A DNA stretch of 64,000 nucleotides, from assembly GCF_002127225.1 (NCBI RefSeq), contig NZ_NFUR01000002.1:558001-622000 (forward strand), given 5' to 3'. Positions 36,855 through 46,851 of the stretch are shown here, piece by piece. The first letter of the stretch is position 1. Each line of letters starts with the position of its first letter. This stretch comes from Sphingomonas sp. IBVSS2. Lineage in GTDB: Bacteria > Pseudomonadota > Alphaproteobacteria > Sphingomonadales > Sphingomonadaceae. Under the pieces are notes generated by a model. The model did not search any database, was not told the DNA's origin, and saw nothing but the letters and a program-made list of their open reading frames with translations. The position numbers were made by a program, and so were the translations under genes.

Positions 36855-36914
36855 TGAATTTATTGTAGATTTTACTGAATTTATTGTTTGATTTTCGTTA
36901 AATGAAACGAAAAT
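36855..36914 (+). promoter_or_regulatory. Operator-like repeats upstream of the second TonB receptor
   Basis: TGAATTTATTGT occurs at 36855 and again at 36876, exactly 21 bases (two helical turns) apart, each followed by GATTTT. Directly after comes a perfect palindrome with 9-base arms: ATTTTCGTT (36891-36899) and AACGAAAAT (36906-36914) around AAATGA. The block ends about 100 bases before the receptor start codon. It looks like a cooperative regulator site. The regulator is unknown. Confidence 0.55.
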
Positions 36915-37016
36915 GAAAAGAGCATTACTTATATACTGCTGTCAATGTAACAATAATGCCAACTGCAATGCGTAGGGGCGCCTCGATCAGGAATAAACCT
37001 GAAGGGGGTTACCCAT

Positions 37017-39617
37017 ATGCAGAATGTTTCCCGCTTCCGTCTGTCGCTGCTCGCGGGTGCGACCTTGTTCGCGCTGTCCGCAATGCCCGCGCTGGCGCAG
37101 GACCAGACGGCGACGACGACGTCCGCCCAGGCCGATAGCAATGACCAGGGCGGCCTAGGCGAGATCATCGTCACGGCGCAGCGCCGCGAGACCAACCTGC
37201 AGCAAACGCCGATCTCGATTTCGGTGCTCAGCACCGAGGCGCTGCAGGATCGCCACGTCCAGAGCCTGTTCAACCTGGCCGACGGCACGGTGCCGTCGCT
37301 GCGCGTCGCCACGTTCGAGGCGCGCCAGTCGGCGCTGACCATCGGCATCCGCGGCATCGTCCCCTACGACCAGAACCAGACGGCCCGCGACGGCGGCGTC
37401 AGCGTCTATATCGATGGCGTCGCGCTCGGTAAGACCCAGGGCCTCAACGCCGCGCTGTTCGATATCGAGCGCATCGAAGTGCTGAAGGGCCCGCAGGGCA
37501 CGCTGTTCGGCCGCAACACCGAAGGCGGCGCGCTCTCGATGGTCACCAAGGCGCCCACCGGCGAGTTCGGCGCGCGCATGACTGCCGGTATCGGCAATTA
37601 TGGCAGCCGCAACGCGGACATCCATCTCGACCTGCCGGCGTTCTTCAACATCGCGCTGAAGTTCGACGGCGTGTACCAGCACCAGGATGCGACGGTGAAG
37701 GACCCGCTCGCGGGCTCGGTCGGCTGGAACTATTACGACCGCAAGGGCGGCCGCGCCGCTGCGCGCTGGACGCCGTTCGACGGCCTGACCGCGGACTTCT
37801 CCTATGACTATGCGAAGGACGACAACACCCCGCAGTTCAGCCAGCTGATCAACTATAATCCGAACAACTACACCGTCGGCAGCTATACGCCGGCGGGTGG
37901 CGCGCTCGGCACCACCCTGTATCTGCCGGGCACCGCCACCGCCTGCGGCGGCACCATCACCGTGGCCCAGGCCGCGGCCGGCCGTCTCCCCTGCGTCGCG
38001 CCGCTCGCGCCCGCGGTCGGGGTGCACCCGGGGCGCCAGAAGGTCGCCGATGTCGGCGTGCCGCAGCAGCCGAGCGTCGACATCACGCACGGCTTCACTT
38101 CGAACCTGAAGTACAAGGTCGCCCCGGGCCTCGAGCTGCGCTCGATCACCGCCTGGCGCGGCGTCAGCACCGATCAATGGGACAATTCGGGCGGTCCGGA
38201 GCGCAGCACCTATGCGCCGAACGCCAATTTCAGCCGCTACAGCCTCTCGTTCCTGAAGCAGCACCAGTTCAGCCAGGAATTCCAGGCGGTCGGTAGCTTC
38301 GACCAGTTCGATTTCGTCCTCGGCGCCTATTATTTCACCGAGCACGCGACCGAATATGCCGCGACGCCGCTCAGCAACCAGTGGAACGCCGCCGGCACGG
38401 CCTACACCATCCGCAGCCCGATCATCGACAGCTCGGTGACGGGGAACATCAGCTCGGCCAATTCGGGCTACCAGCCCTATGCGCCGTCGTGCAACAACAC
38501 CCTGGCCGCGACCGTTCCGCAGTTCACCAACAGCTGCCAGTTCATCACCCGCGCCAGCAAGGCCTGGGACCATAATTACTCGGCGTTCGGCAACCTGACC
38601 TTCTCGCCGGAAGGCACCGGGCTGCACTTCACCGCCGGCGGCCGCTTCACCAAGGACAAGCGCCGCGGCGCGCTCTATGTGGTGAACAACGCGGTGCAGG
38701 GCTTCACCTTCGAGAACAGCATCAGCCGCTTCGATCCGATGTTCAACATCTCGTACGATGCGACTCAGGACGTCCATCTCTACGCCAAATATTCGACCGG
38801 CTTCCGCGCCGGCGGCGCCAATGACCGTTCGCAGAGCTTCAACGCCTTCGGTCCGGAATCGGTGAAGTCGTACGAGATCGGCGCGAAGATGGACTTCTTC
38901 GACCATCATGCTCGCTTCAATATCGCCGGCTACATCATGGACCGCAGCAACACGCAGTTCGACTTCGACCTGTTCGACACTGCCGCGACCATCACGCTGC
39001 CCAACGGCACCGCGGTTCCCAACCCGACCAACGGCGCGCACATCGAACAGACCCAGAATGCCGGCAACACCAAGATCCGCGGCATCGAAGCCGATCTGAC
39101 GGTGAAGCCGATGGCCGGGCTAACGCTGTCGGCTTCCTATGCCTATACCTATTGGAAGGCGCCTTCGGCAGTGAACCCGCTCACCGGCGGCCTGCCGCAG
39201 CAGCTCTACATCGTCTACACGCCGAAGAACGCGGCGTCGGGCGCGATCGACTATGTGCTGCCGCTCACCATCGCGAACGGCGCCAATCTGCGCCTGCACC
39301 TCGATGCCAACTATGCCAGCAGCCAGTACAGCTTCCAGCTCGAGCCGACCAAGACCGATCCGAGCTTCGTCGTGAACGGCCGCATCGCGCTGGCGGACAT
39401 CAAGATGAACGACAGCGCGCAGGTGACCCTGTCGCTTTGGGCGCGCAACCTGTTCGACAACACCTATATCTATCGCCGGTCGAATGCGAACTCGTCGCCG
39501 GTGTACAACTATAATGGCTCGACCCTGGTCTCGACCAACTATGGCGGCATCCTGGGCGACTATGCCAATTTCAACCCGCCGCGCACCTTCGGCGCGGAAG
39601 CCAGCGTCAAGTTCTGA
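37017..39617 (+). CDS. TonB-dependent outer-membrane receptor
   Basis: An 866-residue receptor precursor. The signal peptide is MQNVSRFRLSLLAGATLFAL followed by SAMPALA before QDQT. The TonB-box region LGEIIVTAQRRETNLQQTP, the plug with IEVLKGPQGTLFGRNTEGGA and the barrel follow; the protein ends EASVKF with the terminal Phe recognised by the BAM machinery. It differs clearly from the receptor at 1640-4318 and is not a recent duplicate. The ATG is preceded by AAGGGGG. A long AT-rich control region upstream suggests tight regulation. The flanking two-component genes are convergent and need not control it. The substrate is unknown. Confidence 0.94.
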   Translation: MQNVSRFRLSLLAGATLFALSAMPALAQDQTATTTSAQADSNDQGGLGEIIVTAQRRETNLQQTPISISVLSTEALQDRHVQSLFNLADGTVPSLRVATFEARQSALTIGIRGIVPYDQNQTARDGGVSVYIDGVALGKTQGLNAALFDIERIEVLKGPQGTLFGRNTEGGALSMVTKAPTGEFGARMTAGIGNYGSRNADIHLDLPAFFNIALKFDGVYQHQDATVKDPLAGSVGWNYYDRKGGRAAARWTPFDGLTADFSYDYAKDDNTPQFSQLINYNPNNYTVGSYTPAGGALGTTLYLPGTATACGGTITVAQAAAGRLPCVAPLAPAVGVHPGRQKVADVGVPQQPSVDITHGFTSNLKYKVAPGLELRSITAWRGVSTDQWDNSGGPERSTYAPNANFSRYSLSFLKQHQFSQEFQAVGSFDQFDFVLGAYYFTEHATEYAATPLSNQWNAAGTAYTIRSPIIDSSVTGNISSANSGYQPYAPSCNNTLAATVPQFTNSCQFITRASKAWDHNYSAFGNLTFSPEGTGLHFTAGGRFTKDKRRGALYVVNNAVQGFTFENSISRFDPMFNISYDATQDVHLYAKYSTGFRAGGANDRSQSFNAFGPESVKSYEIGAKMDFFDHHARFNIAGYIMDRSNTQFDFDLFDTAATITLPNGTAVPNPTNGAHIEQTQNAGNTKIRGIEADLTVKPMAGLTLSASYAYTYWKAPSAVNPLTGGLPQQLYIVYTPKNAASGAIDYVLPLTIANGANLRLHLDANYASSQYSFQLEPTKTDPSFVVNGRIALADIKMNDSAQVTLSLWARNLFDNTYIYRRSNANSSPVYNYNGSTLVSTNYGGILGDYANFNPPRTFGAEASVKF

Positions 39618-39662
39618 TCCCCGGTCCCCGGCGGCGAGCCGGGGAGCGGATCGCGGGAATGG

Positions 39663-39693
39663 CGGCCCGGACGGTTATCCGTCCGGGCCGTTT
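39663..39693. terminator. Terminator between the TonB receptor and the histidine kinase gene
   Basis: A perfect 12-bp stem (39663-39674 with 39679-39690) has a TTAT loop and is followed by TTTCTC. It lies in a 77-base convergent gap and abuts the kinase stop codon. Confidence 0.88.
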
Positions 39694-39694
39694 C

Positions 39695-41032
39695 TCATTG
39701 AGCGAGCGGCAGGCGGACACGGACGCGCAGGCCCGGCCGGTTGTCCGCCAATTCGAGCGTGCCGCGATGGAGCGCGGCGATCGCCTGGACCAGGGGCAGG
39801 CCGAGGCCGTGCCCCGGACGGTTCCGGCTATGCTCGAGCCGGCCGAAGCGGCGAAGCGCGAGCGGATGCTCGGCCGGGGCGATGCCGGGGCCATCATCGG
39901 CGACGGTGAGGACGGCGCCGTCGCCCTCTCGCGTCACCGATACCGCGAGGATCGCGCCCGGCGGCGTATGGTTGACCGCATTCTCGATCAGGTTGACGAC
40001 GAGTTGGGTGAGCAGCCGCGCGTCCCCCTCGATCGGCGCGGAGTCCCAGGGGCCGAGGCGCAGCGTCTGCCCCTTCTCGTCCGCCAGGGCCTCGATCGCT
40101 TCGGCGGCGCCGGCGGCGATCCCGGCCAAGTCGAGCCGGCGGAACATCGCCCGGCGATCGCCGCCCTCCACTTCGGTGATGCGCAGGATCGCGGCGAACA
40201 TCGCCAATATCTCCTCGCTCTGCGCCATCGCTTCCTCGACCTTGGGGCGGAGCGTATCGGCGCCGGGCTCGGTGGCGAGCCGGGCCAGCTGGCCATGGAG
40301 CCGGGCCAGCGGCGTGCGCAGGTCGTGCGCGATGTCGTTGGAGATCTGGGAGAGGCTGGTCATCAGCGCCTCGATCCGATCGAGCATGTGATTGAAGGCC
40401 TCCGCCTGCCGGCCGAAGGCGGAGCCCGCCCGCTCGACCGGCACGCGCGCGCGCAGATCGCCGTCGACGATCGCCTCCGCCGCATGGCGCACCGCGTCGA
40501 TGTTGCGCCGGATGGCGAGGCCGAGGGCGAGGGTGCCCAGCGCCACGAGCAGCAGGATCGTGCCGAAGCCCGATGCGAGGATCAGCATGCGATGCGAATC
40601 GTGATGATCGATCGGCTCGCTCTCTGCCGCCAATGCCAGCGTCAGGCCATTCGGCAATGCGTGCACCAGCGCCCGTCCGCGCGTGAGGCCATGGATGCCG
40701 GCACTGCGATCGATGGTCGAGAGGCCCTGGGGGAAGCCGTGCGCGGGCGTGATGTTGCCGGCGAGATGCCTGCCTCGCGCATCGATCAGCAGGAAGCCGA
40801 TGTCGCCGCTGTCGCGCCGCCGCGTTTCCTGCGCGATCCGGTGCATCAGCAGCGGCTGGTCCGGATTGTCGGCGAGCAGTTCGGCGGCTTGGCCCTGCAG
40901 CCGCTTGTCCACTTGCCGGTCGATCGCGCCGACAAGGGCCAGATAGACCCCCAGGCAGGTCAATATCGTCGCGAGCGCTATGGCGGTGAGGAAGGTGAGC
41001 GCGATCGCCCGTAGCGAGCGAGGCGGCGCCAT
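39695..41032 (-). CDS. Sensor histidine kinase
   Basis: A 445-residue inner-membrane kinase. Transmembrane helix 1 is at about residues 10-36 (ALTFLTAIALATILTCLGVY), then comes a periplasmic sensor part of about 110 residues. Helix 2 (LILASGFGTILLLVALGTLA) leads into a HAMP domain and the HisKA box NDIAHDLRTPLARLHG with the phosphorylated His near residue 235. The ATPase domain shows VNLIENAVNHTPPG (N box), DDGPGIAP (G1) and GHGLGLPLVQ (G2). It follows the response regulator by three bases, so the pair is co-translated. The signal is unknown. Confidence 0.95.
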   Translation of the reverse strand: MAPPRSLRAIALTFLTAIALATILTCLGVYLALVGAIDRQVDKRLQGQAAELLADNPDQPLLMHRIAQETRRRDSGDIGFLLIDARGRHLAGNITPAHGFPQGLSTIDRSAGIHGLTRGRALVHALPNGLTLALAAESEPIDHHDSHRMLILASGFGTILLLVALGTLALGLAIRRNIDAVRHAAEAIVDGDLRARVPVERAGSAFGRQAEAFNHMLDRIEALMTSLSQISNDIAHDLRTPLARLHGQLARLATEPGADTLRPKVEEAMAQSEEILAMFAAILRITEVEGGDRRAMFRRLDLAGIAAGAAEAIEALADEKGQTLRLGPWDSAPIEGDARLLTQLVVNLIENAVNHTPPGAILAVSVTREGDGAVLTVADDGPGIAPAEHPLALRRFGRLEHSRNRPGHGLGLPLVQAIAALHRGTLELADNRPGLRVRVRLPLAQ

Positions 41033-41035
41033 GGC

Positions 41036-41725
41036 TCAGGCGCGGAACATGTAGCCGACCCCGCGCACGGTCACGATCGGATCGGGCAGGCCCGGCAGTT
41101 CGAGCCGCTGGCGCAGGCGGCGGATATAGGCGTCGACGATGTTGGTGGTGGGGACGAAATCATAGCCCCAGACGCGCTCGAGCAGCAGCGGCCGGGTGAG
41201 CACCGTGCCCGCCTCGCGGACGAGCTCGGCGAGCAGCTTGATCTCGGTCTTGTGCAGCTCGATCGGCCGGCCCGCACGGGTGACCCGGTGCCGCGCGACG
41301 CTCACCGTGACGTCGCCCGCCGTCACCGTCGCGCTGTCGGCGCCATTGGCCTGGCGGCGGCGGAGCAGGGCGCGGATGCGGGCATGGAGCTCGTCGGTCT
41401 CGAACGGCTTGACGACATAGTCGTCGGCGCCGGCCTCCAGCCCTTCCACCCGCTCGGGGAGACGGCCCAGCGCGGTCAGCAGGATCACCGGCGTCAGCAC
41501 CTCCTGCTCGCGCAGCCAGCGCAGCACGTCGACTCCGTCGACGAAGGGGAGCATCCGATCGAGGATCACGATGTCGAACGGATCGTCGCCTATCGCCCCG
41601 ATCGCCGCGCGCCCGTCGGCAACCGCCTGGACGGCATAGCCTCGCTCGTTCAGCTGGTCGCTCAGCAGGCGGCGCAGGGGCTCGTCATCCTCGACGAGGA
41701 GGAGGCGCACGGGATCGTCGGACAT
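41036..41725 (-). CDS. OmpR-family response regulator
   Basis: A 229-residue regulator. Its receiver domain has the acidic pair in LLLVEDDE, phospho-acceptor Asp56 in VILDRMLP, the conserved Thr (LLTALG) and Lys109-like KPFETDEL. The DNA-binding winged helix shows TRPLLLERVWGYDF, then TNIVDAYIRRLRQRLE and VRGVGYMF. ATG at 41725 gives MSDDPVRLLLVEDD. It is the first gene of the pair with the kinase. The 116 bases upstream carry no evident direct repeats. Confidence 0.95.
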   Translation of the reverse strand: MSDDPVRLLLVEDDEPLRRLLSDQLNERGYAVQAVADGRAAIGAIGDDPFDIVILDRMLPFVDGVDVLRWLREQEVLTPVILLTALGRLPERVEGLEAGADDYVVKPFETDELHARIRALLRRRQANGADSATVTAGDVTVSVARHRVTRAGRPIELHKTEIKLLAELVREAGTVLTRPLLLERVWGYDFVPTTNIVDAYIRRLRQRLELPGLPDPIVTVRGVGYMFRA

Positions 41726-41841
41726 CGATTGGCTGGCCAAGGCTCGCATCCAGGCAAGGTTCGTGCCCGTGTAAGGGGAAGGCGGGCAAAGGTCGATCCG
41801 AAACAATGGGGCCGAACGCGCTCGGGCCCGGCCCGGAGCGC

Positions 41842-42879
41842 TCAGGCGCGGGTTTCCACCAGTCCCAGCGCGATCAGGCTGTGCGCGGTGGCGAGAATCG
41901 CCTCCGCATTGCCGCGCGGCTGCCAGTCGAGCAGCTTGCGTGCCTTGACGTTGCTGGCATTGGCCCGGATGCCGAGCCGCGGCGCCGCTTCACGCGCCAT
42001 CGGATTGAAAAGGGCGAGGATTCGCACCAGCCAGCTCGGGATGCGGCGGCGGGTGATGTTGCGGGCCGCATCGCCGAGATCGGCGCGCAGGATATCGGCC
42101 ATCTCGGGAATCGAGACCGCCTTGCCCGCGACGGCGAGGAACCGCTCGCCCGCCGCGCCCTCATGCGTCATCGCCTCGATCTGCAGGCTGGCCACGTCGC
42201 GCACATCGACCACGCCGAACCACAGGTCGGGCAGGCCGGGCATCCTGCCCTCGATCATCGACTTCACCAGCCAGATCGAAGTCGAAAGATCGTCGTTGAG
42301 CGCCGGACCGAAGATGCCGACGGGATTGACCACCGCCAGTTCGAGCCCGTTGCCCTCGGCCGCGATGAAGTCCCACGCCGCGCGCTCGGCGAGGGTCTTG
42401 GACTTCATATAGGGCTGGACGGCGGGGCCGTTCACGTCGGTCCAGTCGGCCTCGGTATAGTCGCTGTGGCGCTGGCCATGGCCATAGCCGATCGCGGCGA
42501 AGCTGGACGTGAGCACCACGCGCTTCACGCCCGCGTCACGCGCCGCCCGCAGCACCCGGAGCGTGCCGTCCACCGCCGGGCGGATCAGTTCCTGTTCGTC
42601 CGCGGGCTGGCTCTGCGGAAAGGGGGAGGCGACGTGCTGGACATGGTCGCAGCCGGCCACGGCCTCGGCCCAGCCTTCGTCCTTCTCCAGGTCCGCGGCG
42701 ACGAAGCTCAGGCGGCGGGTATCGGCGCCGGCCCGCTCGAGCGTCGCGCGGACCTGTGGCTCGCGGGCGAGGCTGCGGACCGTGGTGCGGACATCATGCC
42801 CCGCCGCCAGCAGCTGGAGGATGACATGGCTGCCCACGAAGCCGGAGCCGCCGGTGACCAGGACCTTGTGTGTCGTCAT
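41842..42879 (-). CDS. NAD-dependent epimerase/dehydratase-family (extended SDR) protein
   Basis: A 345-residue extended short-chain dehydrogenase. The NAD(P) motif VTGGSGFVGSHV is at about residues 7-18. The catalytic region differs from the usual YxxxK and reads YMKSKTLAERAAWDF. A Ser pair (VLTSSFAAIGYG) precedes it, as in dihydroflavonol-4-reductase-like enzymes. ATG at 42879 (MTTHKVLVTGG) is chosen over longer frames. It may reduce an aldehyde or ketone; the substrate is unknown. It is divergent from clpP across 206 bases. Confidence 0.88.
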   Translation of the reverse strand: MTTHKVLVTGGSGFVGSHVILQLLAAGHDVRTTVRSLAREPQVRATLERAGADTRRLSFVAADLEKDEGWAEAVAGCDHVQHVASPFPQSQPADEQELIRPAVDGTLRVLRAARDAGVKRVVLTSSFAAIGYGHGQRHSDYTEADWTDVNGPAVQPYMKSKTLAERAAWDFIAAEGNGLELAVVNPVGIFGPALNDDLSTSIWLVKSMIEGRMPGLPDLWFGVVDVRDVASLQIEAMTHEGAAGERFLAVAGKAVSIPEMADILRADLGDAARNITRRRIPSWLVRILALFNPMAREAAPRLGIRANASNVKARKLLDWQPRGNAEAILATAHSLIALGLVETRA

Positions 42880-43020
42880 GGTGCCATCATGGGGCAGCAC
42901 CGTTGCGCCTTCAAGGCAGTGCGGGCGTCGAGGGGCATGGGCTCCCGGCGGGGCATCCGCCATTCCCGGGTCGCGGCGGCCCTCCGTGAAAGTCCTTGTG
43001 GCGACTAACCATAACCAAGG

Positions 43021-43050
43021 CTTGAACTCCGCTCGCCAAGCGCCGATGTT
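43021..43050 (+). promoter_or_regulatory. Possible heat-shock (sigma-32-type) promoter of clpP
   Basis: CTTGAA (43021-43026) followed after 15 bases by GCCGATGTT (43042-43050) resembles the sigma-32 pattern CTTGAA ... CCCCATNT. The -35 is perfect and the -10 is two bases off. It lies 36-65 bases before the clpP start. Confidence 0.4.
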
Positions 43051-43085
43051 GGGCCGGGCAAACAGACATAACGAGATTTTCACCC

Positions 43086-43742
43086 ATGCATCCGCTTTCC
43101 GGTCAGATGACCATTGACCCCGTCACCGGCGGTCTCGTTCCCATCGTCATCGAGCAGTCGAGCCGCGGCGAGCGCAGCTTCGACATCTATTCGCGCCTGC
43201 TGCGCGAGCGCATCGTTTTCGTGACCGGCCCTGTCGAGGACCATATGGCCTCGCTGATCACCGCCCAGCTGCTCTTCCTCGAGTCCGAGAACCCGAAGAA
43301 GGACATCTGGATGTACATCAACTCGCCGGGCGGCGTGGTGACGGCCGGCATGGCGATCCACGACACCATGCAGTACATCCGCCCGCGCGTGGGCACGGTC
43401 TGCATCGGCCAGGCGGCCTCGATGGGCAGCTTCCTGCTCGCCTCGGGCGAGCCGGGCCTGCGCGTGGCGCTCACCAATGCGCGGATCATGATCCACCAGC
43501 CTTCGGGCGGCGCCCAGGGCATGGCCTCGGACATCGAGATCCAGGCCAAGGAGATCCTGCGGATCCGTGCGCGGATGAACGATCTCTACGTGAAGTACAC
43601 CGGCCAGCCGCTCGACAAGATCGAGCGCGCGATGGACCGCGACACCTTCCTGGAGGCGAACGAGGCCAAGGAATTCGGCCTGGTCGACGAAGTGTACGAG
43701 AAGCGGCCGATGCCGACCGACGGCGAGGCTGCGGCCGCCTGA
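43086..43742 (+). CDS. clpP: ATP-dependent Clp protease proteolytic subunit
   Basis: The tetradecameric serine protease core. It has 218 residues, with the nucleophile Ser112 in [11 protein letters not shown], His137 in MIHQPSGG and an Asp in the following helix region. The handle motif [18 protein letters not shown] is present. A typical short propeptide-like N-terminus is visible ([20 protein letters not shown]). It is followed by clpX after 120 bases, the usual partner order. Confidence 0.98.
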   Translation: MHPLSGQMTIDPVTGGLVPIVIEQSSRGERSFDIYSRLLRERIVFVTGPVEDHMASLITAQLLFLESENPKKDIWMYINSPGGVVTAGMAIHDTMQYIRPRVGTVCIGQAASMGSFLLASGEPGLRVALTNARIMIHQPSGGAQGMASDIEIQAKEILRIRARMNDLYVKYTGQPLDKIERAMDRDTFLEANEAKEFGLVDEVYEKRPMPTDGEAAAA

Positions 43743-43862
43743 TCGTCAGGAGCTGTTTAAGGAGTCTGGCGTAATAGCCAGATTCCGGGTTTGCCGGATA
43801 ATCTCCCGCGTGTAGGATGGCGGGTGGCGTAACGTGCGCGCGGCGCACCAAGGATGGATTGA

Positions 43863-45119
<1,257 letters not shown>

Positions 45120-45122
45120 TAA

Positions 45123-45151
45123 TTGCGGGTTAGGAAACTCTGCACTATATC
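45123..45151 (+). promoter_or_regulatory. Candidate promoter of a short transcription unit after clpX
   Basis: TTGCGG (45123-45128) and TATATC (45146-45151) are 17 bases apart, just after the clpX stop. A transcript starting near 45158 would be about 140 bases long, ending at the terminator at 45276-45300. Confidence 0.4.
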
Positions 45152-45185
45152 GGCGTTGAAGCATTGCGCTTGGTGGGAAGGTGAT

Positions 45186-45254
45186 ATGATGACGCATATG
45201 GCTGGTGGCACCATGAACGCGAAGCCTGCTATGGAAGACGTGCCTGGCGGCTGA
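45186..45254 (+). CDS. Candidate 22-residue Met-rich peptide
   Basis: A 22-codon frame (M-M-T-H-M-A-G-G-T-M..., five Met and one His) begins after GGAAGGTGAT, a fair ribosome site. It lies between clpX and a perfect terminator, with a possible own promoter at 45123. The Met and His spacing could suit soft-metal binding, but this is speculation. It could also be a leader frame in a small regulatory RNA. The length is too short for statistical coding evidence. The tight packing of promoter, ribosome site, frame and terminator is the support. Confidence 0.35.
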   Translation: MMTHMAGGTMNAKPAMEDVPGG

Positions 45255-45275
45255 CGCATAGACCGACGCTTAACC

Positions 45276-45300
45276 AAACAGCCCCGCGAGGGGCTGTTTT
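45276..45300 (+). terminator. Strong Rho-independent terminator
   Basis: A perfect 10-bp stem AAACAGCCCC / GGGGCTGTTT closes on a GCGA tetraloop (45286-45289) and runs into T residues. It lies 157 bases after the clpX stop and 15 bases before the next gene, and ends clpX and/or the short unit described above. Confidence 0.92.
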
Positions 45301-45314
45301 CGTATGGAGCCCCG

Positions 45315-46082
45315 GTGCCGGTGCATCGCCACGCCATTCAAAAGCAGATCTGCCTCGCAATCCTGCGCGGAGAAGGCGAGGCGGCGTTCGATCTCCACCG
45401 TGTTTCTACCATCGATCGTGCGCTGTATGAGCGTATGGCCGATGAGATGGTGCAGCGGGTCATCGCGCGGCATTCGCCCTTCTCCGAATATTATCGTGTT
45501 TCGATAAAGAACCCGCTTGGTGCGAGCCTCTGGCTCGCGGGGGCGCTCGCGACGACGGCGGGCGTGGCGGCGATAGCGCTTCTGCAAACGATCGAGTGGA
45601 CGGCGCTTGTCGCCTCGCCCGCGCTGAACGGCGTCATCGGTCTGTTCGCGATTACCGCCGCCGCTGCCGGCTGGGGCGTTTCGAGCTGGGTCGCACATCG
45701 CAATACGCGATCGAAGCACACGCTGGACATCGTCGCGGCGCGTTTTTCGCAGCCGGCATTCAGCCAGGCGCTGGCGGATTTCAATGCGGGCTTTGTCGGG
45801 CTCAAGATTACCGAGGCACTCGTCGCCGAATTCGCTACCTCGCGTGATCCGGTCAAGATCGATGCTGTACGTGGCATGCGATACCTGGTGAATTTCTTCG
45901 AGTTCATCTCCGTCGGTATCATCTATGGCGAGTTCGACGAGCGGATCATCGCCAAAACGCTCCGCGGCAATATCCGATATGTCTATGACAAATGCTCCGG
46001 ATGGATCGGCGAGCTGCAGCAGCGAAATCCGAAGACGCTCGAGCATTTCACTCGGGTCCGTGCGCACTACGAAGATTTGTGA
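45315..46082 (+). CDS. DUF4760-like membrane protein
   Basis: A 255-residue protein starting with GTG at 45315, which has GGAG five to six bases upstream. A soluble N-terminus of about 65 residues is followed by two hydrophobic helices (LWLAGALATTAGVAAIALLQ and ALNGVIGLFAITAAAAGWGV). A cytoplasmic C-terminal part follows with KIDAVRGMRYLVNFFEFISV and GIIYGEFDERIIAKTL, which fits the DUF4760 pattern. Function is unknown. It lies right after the terminator, so a promoter must be inside or overlap the terminator region, or read-through occurs. Confidence 0.7.
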   Translation: MPVHRHAIQKQICLAILRGEGEAAFDLHRVSTIDRALYERMADEMVQRVIARHSPFSEYYRVSIKNPLGASLWLAGALATTAGVAAIALLQTIEWTALVASPALNGVIGLFAITAAAAGWGVSSWVAHRNTRSKHTLDIVAARFSQPAFSQALADFNAGFVGLKITEALVAEFATSRDPVKIDAVRGMRYLVNFFEFISVGIIYGEFDERIIAKTLRGNIRYVYDKCSGWIGELQQRNPKTLEHFTRVRAHYEDL

Positions 46083-46185
46083 GGCGCGTGCCGGATGAAA
46101 GGCGCTAGCCCCGTCGTCGCTCCGGTAGACTTGCTCTGCGACTAACCTCTGGCATCATGCTGCGGATGGGGATCGGGGGACGGCG

Positions 46186-46851
46186 TTGAGCAAAGCGGCC
46201 AGACTCGCCGCCGCGCAGATGCGCCGCCGGCATGTCCGTTTCCGGCACGCGTTCGTCTGGCTGCTGATCGGCGCGGTGGTCTATGCGGTGGCGCTGGCCC
46301 TTGCGATCCTGCTTCATCCCGATCCGAAAGTGGTGCTGGCGCCGGTGATCGGCCCCAGCCTGTACCTCACGCCGCTGTTCGGCATGCCCTATCTCTTCGC
46401 CAGCGCGCGGCAGCGCGGCTGGGTGCGCCGGCTGTTCTATTTCACCGCGGTGCTCACCTTCGTCCATGTCGCGGCCAATTATCTCGCCTGGCGGCACGCC
46501 TCGATCAGCTTCGCGCTCGAGCCCGATCCCCAGGCCTATGTCCAGGATCTGGGCACCGGCGCGGTGGGCGGGTTTGCCGGCGGCACGCTGGCGCTGATGC
46601 TGCTCCTGCCGCTGCGCCTGGCGCCTTTCCATGCGGGCAGCCGCGCGATCATCCTGGTCGGCATCGCCGCGCTCACCCTGCTCGGCGCGCTCGGCATGGC
46701 GCAGGGGCTGCTGCTCACCGGCGCCCATGGCTATCAGTTGAAATCGGCGGGCTTCGTCTTCTGGCTGGAATGCGTGCATCTGCCCTGGCAGGCGTGCCTG
46801 GCGTTCTTCCTGGCCTGGCTCATGCGGCTGGGGCGGCGCTCCGCGGGCTGA
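46186..46851 (+). CDS. Multi-pass membrane protein of unknown function
   Basis: A 221-residue protein with about five to six hydrophobic helices (FVWLLIGAVVYAVALALAIL; RLFYFTAVLTFVHVAANYLA; GFAGGTLALMLLLPLRLAP; IILVGIAALTLLGALGMAQG). The start is TTG at 46186 after GGGGGAC; an ATG at 46219 is an alternative. The N-terminus is very basic (QMRRRHVRFRH). No family is recognised. Its last 32 bases overlap the convergent NCS1 permease gene. Confidence 0.65.
   Translation: MSKAARLAAAQMRRRHVRFRHAFVWLLIGAVVYAVALALAILLHPDPKVVLAPVIGPSLYLTPLFGMPYLFASARQRGWVRRLFYFTAVLTFVHVAANYLAWRHASISFALEPDPQAYVQDLGTGAVGGFAGGTLALMLLLPLRLAPFHAGSRAIILVGIAALTLLGALGMAQGLLLTGAHGYQLKSAGFVFWLECVHLPWQACLAFFLAWLMRLGRRSAG

Larger units (their letters stand above)
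36697..37016 (+). other. AT-rich regulatory region between glycosyltransferase and second TonB receptor
   Basis: A 320-base gene-free stretch far poorer in GC than its surroundings, notably 36840-36960. It holds a terminator-like hairpin, two direct repeats spaced 21 bases apart, a 24-bp palindrome, a TATACT possible -10 (36932-36937) and finally GAAGGGGG before the receptor start. No small reading frame in it looks real. Confidence 0.7.

Noticed and set aside
43743..43862. Small hairpin (TCTGGC/GCCAGA) between clpP and clpX as a terminator
   Set aside because: Only six base pairs and no T-tract. It may be a processing site, but termination there is not supported.
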